Source: Mageeibacillus sp. UBA1046 (GTDB lineage Bacteria; Bacillota; Clostridia; Saccharofermentanales; DTU023). Taken from it: DNA of 10,124 bases. The notes below the pieces were generated by a model. The model made no database searches, was not told the DNA's origin, and saw nothing but the letters and a program-made list of their open reading frames with translations. This document shows, in pieces, positions 6,887-10,124 of this stretch (positions within the stretch are counted from its first letter, which is position 1; each line of letters starts with the position of its first letter). The position numbers and the translations under genes are program-made. The stretch spans positions 20,660 to 30,783 of the forward strand of contig DCDV01000026.1 of the NCBI GenBank assembly GCA_002316595.1, written 5' to 3'.

Positions 6887-6915
6887 ATGGAATGCTACGA
6901 CAAAACAGATACAAT
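6862..6915. repeat. Second inverted repeat overlapping the terminator loop
   Basis: ATTGTATCTGTTT (6862-6874), which covers the terminator loop and part of its right arm, is exactly complementary to AAACAGATACAAT (6903-6915). With a 3-nt bulge the pairing extends into CGTAG/CTACG. This structure and the terminator stem cannot form together. Confidence 0.7.
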
Positions 6916-6933
6916 CACTCGATAAACCAAAGG

Positions 6934-6978
6934 AGGCAAATAGCTCGGGGGGCATATTTTTGCCTTCGGGGGTGCAAA
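6934..6978. repeat. Small overlapping inverted repeats after the DUF6273 gene
   Basis: AGGCAAA (6934-6940) can pair with TTTGCCT (6959-6965). Alternatively ATTTTTGC (6956-6963) can pair with GCAAAAT (6972-6978) across a C/G-rich loop. Neither has a clear U-run on the minus strand. The rest of 6766-7020 holds no gene I can support. Confidence 0.35.
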
Positions 6979-7020
6979 ATCCAATTGGACAAAAAGCATT
7001 CTAGCGCTTAGGTTGTAGCT

Positions 7021-9315
7021 TTAAGAGTCTAGACTAAAAATATCTATCCACAGAGCAGGACGTACACCAAGTTTTCGAGTCGATGGAAAATTGTTATTAT
7101 TCTCACAATAACCTGATACAGTACAAGCTTTTGTGGTCGCATTGACGATTCCCGGCGTTCGCAACCACCAGTCACATATATGCTCAGAACCGCGCACAGA
7201 AGCATATGCTGTATATATTGCTACACGTTCAGATTGAATTTTAATATACTTTTTCAGTTCAGCTTCACTTAGTAGAAAAATTTTATCCGTTGTTGTATTT
7301 CCCTCAGATGCACCGTTTATAGGATCATTTAGATTTTTGAGAGTTGTAGTCGAAATATTTGTCTTCTGAGTATTGTTAAAGGCTGTATTGATGAAAGTAC
7401 CGTTTAGCCATCTACGTATAGTACTAGTTTCCCAAGTGACCGATACGTCCGATTGATGATAGGGCATTCTTTCAATAGCACACTTAGTGATAAGGAGAAC
7501 CTGGTTATCTTCTTTGGCCAGGACAAGCCATTCTATTTCTTCTTTACCATTATTTTGGTTATTGTCTTGCTCATATAATCCAAAATTGACAATACTCCCT
7601 ATTTCATATCTCTTATAGAAATCAGCGAGCAGTAGCTGGTCTAAACTGTCTCTGTAATCACCCAGTTCTTTAAAAAGAGTGCTGGCCTTAGAATAATTAC
7701 CTTGTTCAGCATTTGATAGGGCATATTGATAGGTGACCGGTAGAAGTAATTCTCTGCTATCTTTAAAATCGTCTAAGTGTGTCAAAAAATTGTACGCTTT
7801 TTTATACTGCTTTGCCTCGATCAATGTCAGAGCACGCTCATACAACAGTGTTTCGCTGTCCTTGAAATCATCTAAACTTATTAATAACGAATCAGCGAGG
7901 TCATATTTTTTGTTTTCAATAAATTCAAGAGCTCTATCATATTTATTATCTAAAATCAGCGTGCTGCTATCCTTGTAATCACCCAGCTCTGACAGAATTG
8001 TATATGCATCGTCATACACTCTCAACTCAAGAAGAGACAAAGCTTTTGCATGTTTATTTTCCAACAACAGTGTTTCGCTGTCTTTGAAATCACCTAAACC
8101 TTTTAATAACGAATCAGCGAGGTCATATTTTTCGTTTTCAATGAATTCCAGAGCTCTATCATATTTATTATCTAAAATCAGCGTGCTGCTATCCTTGTAA
8201 TCACCCAGCTCTGCCAGAATTATATATGCCTCATCATGCGCTTTCAACTCAAGAAGAGACAAAGCTTTTGCATATCTATTTTCCAACAACAGTGTTTCGC
8301 TGTCTTTAAAATCACCTAAACCTACTAATAACGAATCAGCGAGGTCATATTCTTCGTTTTCAATGAATTCCAGAGATTTGTCATAATCTTTCAACTGCAG
8401 AGCTTCTTTGGCCAATGATTCGCTGTCCTTGAATTTCCCCAAAGAAATAAAATATGTATAGGCAGCATCATAGTCTTTGTTTTCAGTCAGAGCCAATGCT
8501 TCTTTATACTGTGCATTCGGAATAATTAACTTTGTCACCAGCATAACAATAGCTGCTATAATGATAACATTTATTCCACCTATTAGCCCGATCTTTTTAT
8601 TGCGTTTGGCTCTAGCTATAGACGCTATTTCCGCTTCTTTTTCTTTTTTTCTGCGTTCCCTCTCAGCGGCTTCAGCGGCGGCATGTTCTTCCCGTAATCT
8701 ATCTTCTTTAGCCACCTCTAAGGCTGCAATATCGATGCTAGAAAATTCTGAATAATCTCTGCTACAGAAATGGCAATAGGCTTCATTTTCTTTATTGATG
8801 GCCCCACAGGCACAGTACCACAAATCCTCAATACGCTCTGGGACATATGCATAATCTTGACCATAGGTCATCCTAAATTGCTTTTCCAGTTCACTTTTAA
8901 AATGCTCTCGGGGTTTTAATTTAGGAAAAGAAAACCAAGTAGCTTCGGTCGGCATAGTCCATGTAGAATTATCTGCGAAATACACTTCCGTAACGATAAC
9001 TTCTATGGCTCTCGTTGTATTATCAGGTAAAAGAATGGGTTCCCTTTGACCAAACTCCGAATCTCGAACTGCTTCTAAATCAAGGTACTGCATTTCGACA
9101 GCTTTTCCTAGCGATTTGTTGATGGAGTCCAGCGGCTGAACTAAAAGTTTAACGAGCTTAATTGTTTTTTGTGAAATATTTTTTAGTTTAATCTGAGCTA
9201 GGATTTTTCCCGTGAAATTGTCTTTAAGAAGAGCGCCAGCAACAATTAGTAGGGGTGAACCAATTGAGTACTGGTTCTCCGGAATTGTAAAAAGTCTTAT
9301 ATATCGATTAGTCAT
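7021..9315 (-). CDS. Zinc-ribbon, single-pass membrane protein with TPR-like repeats and C-terminal DUF6273 domain
   Basis: A 764-residue protein starting at ATG 9315, with AGGGAG at 6 nt directly after the upstream stop. In order: an N-terminal beta-rich domain (about 1-150, with AGALLKD, FKSELEKQF and the conserved-looking QYLDLEAVRD..FGQ...ILLPD) that I recall from Clostridia proteins of unknown role; a zinc site (C168, C170, C181, C184); a highly charged probable coiled coil (198-240); one membrane span (about 242-264); eight TPR-like repeats of about 37 residues (268-563), each ending near F/Y-K/R-DS; and a DUF6273 domain (about 569-760) with EWLVLA, TWETSTIRRWLNGTF, DKIFLLSEAE, WWLRTPG and GVRPALWI. 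The basic flank of the span puts the zinc ribbon inside and the repeats plus DUF6273 outside. DUF6273 is of unknown function. The gene is last in its operon. Confidence 0.9.
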   Translation of the reverse strand: MTNRYIRLFTIPENQYSIGSPLLIVAGALLKDNFTGKILAQIKLKNISQKTIKLVKLLVQPLDSINKSLGKAVEMQYLDLEAVRDSEFGQREPILLPDNTTRAIEVIVTEVYFADNSTWTMPTEATWFSFPKLKPREHFKSELEKQFRMTYGQDYAYVPERIEDLWYCACGAINKENEAYCHFCSRDYSEFSSIDIAALEVAKEDRLREEHAAAEAAERERRKKEKEAEIASIARAKRNKKIGLIGGINVIIIAAIVMLVTKLIIPNAQYKEALALTENKDYDAAYTYFISLGKFKDSESLAKEALQLKDYDKSLEFIENEEYDLADSLLVGLGDFKDSETLLLENRYAKALSLLELKAHDEAYIILAELGDYKDSSTLILDNKYDRALEFIENEKYDLADSLLKGLGDFKDSETLLLENKHAKALSLLELRVYDDAYTILSELGDYKDSSTLILDNKYDRALEFIENKKYDLADSLLISLDDFKDSETLLYERALTLIEAKQYKKAYNFLTHLDDFKDSRELLLPVTYQYALSNAEQGNYSKASTLFKELGDYRDSLDQLLLADFYKRYEIGSIVNFGLYEQDNNQNNGKEEIEWLVLAKEDNQVLLITKCAIERMPYHQSDVSVTWETSTIRRWLNGTFINTAFNNTQKTNISTTTLKNLNDPINGASEGNTTTDKIFLLSEAELKKYIKIQSERVAIYTAYASVRGSEHICDWWLRTPGIVNATTKACTVSGYCENNNNFPSTRKLGVRPALWIDIFSLDS
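7843..8392 (-). repeat. 222-bp tandem repeats (74 codons, two TPR-like modules each)
   Basis: Two full copies (7843-8064 and 8065-8286) and half of a third (8287-8392) lie in the DUF6273 gene. The anchor CAACAGTGTTTCGCTGTC recurs at 7843, 8065 and 8287, exactly 222 bp apart. By eye about nine in ten bases agree between full copies, so the duplication is recent compared with the other, more divergent modules of the same protein. Confidence 0.9.
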
Positions 9316-9327
9316 AATAGTCTCCCT

Positions 9328-9837
9328 TTAGAGATCAAAAAGATCATCCAAGTCGCTCAAAACGAAATCTGACTCCTGAACTGAGGTTACCTCATTGTTA
9401 CTGTGATTCGACCTCATTATTTTTGAGCCAAATTTGTATACTAAACAGCCGCCAAACACACTTATTATCAAGCCCACAGCTTTTGTGGCATCATGAATAG
9501 CAGTTTCCAAGCGGACAAGTGCTCGATAAGTATAGTTGTAATAATCAGCACCAAATTTTGCTGTTGGAAGGATGTCAGTCGCTGAAAAAATTATAATTAG
9601 GCCAACAATTACTGTAGCTATTCCTAAAATCAATCCTAAAACTTCCCAGTATTTATTAACAATTTTTTGGCTTTCTTGTTGAATTTCTTTTTTTGCTAGT
9701 TCAGGATTCACTGGATTTTCATGCAAAACAGCCTCGGCACTTGCTTCTTCTACGTTAAATTTCGTGTTGAAATGCGGCCAAACTGTAGCTTGATCAGAAA
9801 CTTTTTCTCCGCAATTTGAGCATTTAATTAACGCCAT
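9328..9837 (-). CDS. Two-span membrane protein with a half-degenerate N-terminal zinc ribbon
   Basis: The start is taken as ATG 9837, giving 169 residues, because MALIKCSNCGEKVSDQA is the usual opening of this zinc-ribbon class (compare MALIKCPECGKEVSDKA). ATG 9852 would add five residues, and neither start has a clear ribosome binding site. The first CxxC (C6, C9) is present, but the expected second pair is replaced by W20 and F23 (WPHF). After a polar stretch, one strong hydrophobic span (about 68-86) and a second (about 122-140) enclose a loop with Tyr-rich FGADYYNYTYRA. The tail (about 146-169) is acidic and ends SDLDDLFDL. Both termini are probably cytoplasmic. The stop is 12 bp before the DUF6273 gene, so the two are translated from one message. 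The function is unknown; the shared context suggests a membrane partner for that protein. Confidence 0.8.
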   Translation of the reverse strand: MALIKCSNCGEKVSDQATVWPHFNTKFNVEEASAEAVLHENPVNPELAKKEIQQESQKIVNKYWEVLGLILGIATVIVGLIIIFSATDILPTAKFGADYYNYTYRALVRLETAIHDATKAVGLIISVFGGCLVYKFGSKIMRSNHSNNEVTSVQESDFVLSDLDDLFDL

Positions 9838-9886
9838 AATGATTTTACTCATCTACGTTTGAATGTTCCAGTGGATAAGAGTTCAC

Positions 9887-10057
9887 CTATTTCCAAGGTT
9901 TCCTTTCCACTGACTCGGTATTGCTATTCCAGAAGTGATTTGGACCCCAGTCCATTGAAGAACCTACTTTATTAATGTCACTTGTTTCTCCAGAACAGCC
10001 TTTAATCACAAGTATTAGCAGTATAACCACTATTAAAACTAGTGTTGATTTTTTCAT
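9887..10057 (-). CDS. Small probable lipoprotein, 56 residues
   Basis: This short gene starts at ATG 10057 behind a perfect AGGAGG (10063-10068) with 5-nt spacing, and ends at TAG 9887. The protein opens MKKSTLVLIVVILLILVIKG with Cys21 next: a basic start, a hydrophobic core and a lipobox-like IKGC. The lysine at -2 is atypical, so lipidation is likely but not certain; a plain membrane anchor is the alternative. The mature part is about 36 residues, polar and Trp-rich (MDWGPNHFWN, ERKPWK), and matches no family I know. It lies 49 bp upstream of the two-span zinc-ribbon gene on the same strand and is the first visible gene of the operon. The ribosome binding site is the strongest in the window, suggesting it is a real, well-translated gene. 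Confidence 0.75.
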   Translation of the reverse strand: MKKSTLVLIVVILLILVIKGCSGETSDINKVGSSMDWGPNHFWNSNTESVERKPWK

Positions 10058-10062
10058 TTTAT

Positions 10063-10068
10063 CCTCCT
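10063..10068 (-). promoter_or_regulatory. Consensus ribosome binding site of the small lipoprotein gene
   Basis: A perfect AGGAGG 5 nt before ATG 10057 is the main evidence that the 56-codon frame is translated. Upstream, to the window edge at 10124, no -35/-10 pair with good spacing was found, so the promoter may lie outside. Confidence 0.75.
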
Positions 10069-10124
10069 TTTATTACAACAATATAGGTGGGGTGCAAATT
10101 TTGTGTTTGGCAGAATAGAATCCA

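Noticed and set aside
7021..7170. DUF6273 C-terminus with an Asn run and GVRPAL, reminiscent of variable proteins diversified by retroelements
   Set aside because: No reverse transcriptase and no second copy of this stretch (template repeat) is visible in the window. The resemblance alone is not enough.
6967..10098. GGGGTGCAAA present near 6968 and again near 10089, flanking the right-hand operon like a target-site duplication or att pair
   Set aside because: Dozens of 10-base matches are expected by chance in 10 kb, the surrounding bases do not agree, and there is no integrase or transposase.

Overview
The window looks like a chromosomal segment of an anaerobic, clostridia-like Bacillota (inference). 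The signs are strong AGGAGG-type ribosome binding sites, compact same-strand operons, zinc-ribbon proteins of the type common in Clostridia, a DUF6273 ectodomain, and a TetR gene beside a flavodoxin-fold reductase. No RNA genes, CRISPR array, insertion sequence, integrase or phage gene was seen.

Left block (1-4241, minus strand): a probable three-gene operon. In transcription order it encodes a soluble zinc-ribbon protein with a possible PH-like domain (3555-4184), a single-pass membrane protein with an acidic extracellular linker and a beta-rich ectodomain (2728-3480), and a very large membrane-anchored subtilisin-family protease that runs off the left edge (1-2700). The protease has a cytoplasmic zinc ribbon, a 24-bp-periodic Pro/Gln repeat, one membrane span, a propeptide and an intact Asp/His/Asn/Ser catalytic set. 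A usable promoter lies at 4236-4262.

Middle block (4385-6765): a scar and a regulator. A fragment of a maltose/sugar ABC-transporter binding lipoprotein, lacking its signal peptide and probably its C-terminal part, lies at 4385-5458. It abuts, in opposite orientation, the first ~24 codons of an NADPH-dependent FMN reductase/flavodoxin-like gene (5459-5530). That stub follows an intact TetR regulator (5575-6255), whose own promoter holds a perfect 14-bp palindrome between -35 and -10. The regulator seems to have lost its neighbouring target gene. To the right, on the plus strand, is a small three-span membrane protein (6427-6765). An inverted-repeat region with a strong bidirectional terminator (6848-6886) separates it from the next operon.

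Right block (7021-10057, minus strand): a second operon. It encodes a 56-residue probable lipoprotein, a 169-residue membrane protein with a half-destroyed zinc ribbon, and a 764-residue protein with a cytoplasmic N-terminal domain, zinc ribbon, charged helix, one membrane span, eight TPR-like 37-residue repeats and a C-terminal DUF6273 domain. Part of the repeat region consists of recent 222-bp tandem duplications.

The two minus-strand operons share a plan: a small zinc-ribbon protein plus a large protein with a zinc ribbon inside the cell, one membrane span and a big domain outside. I infer surface sensing or surface proteolysis coupled to a cytoplasmic zinc-ribbon partner. The sequence does not prove a function.
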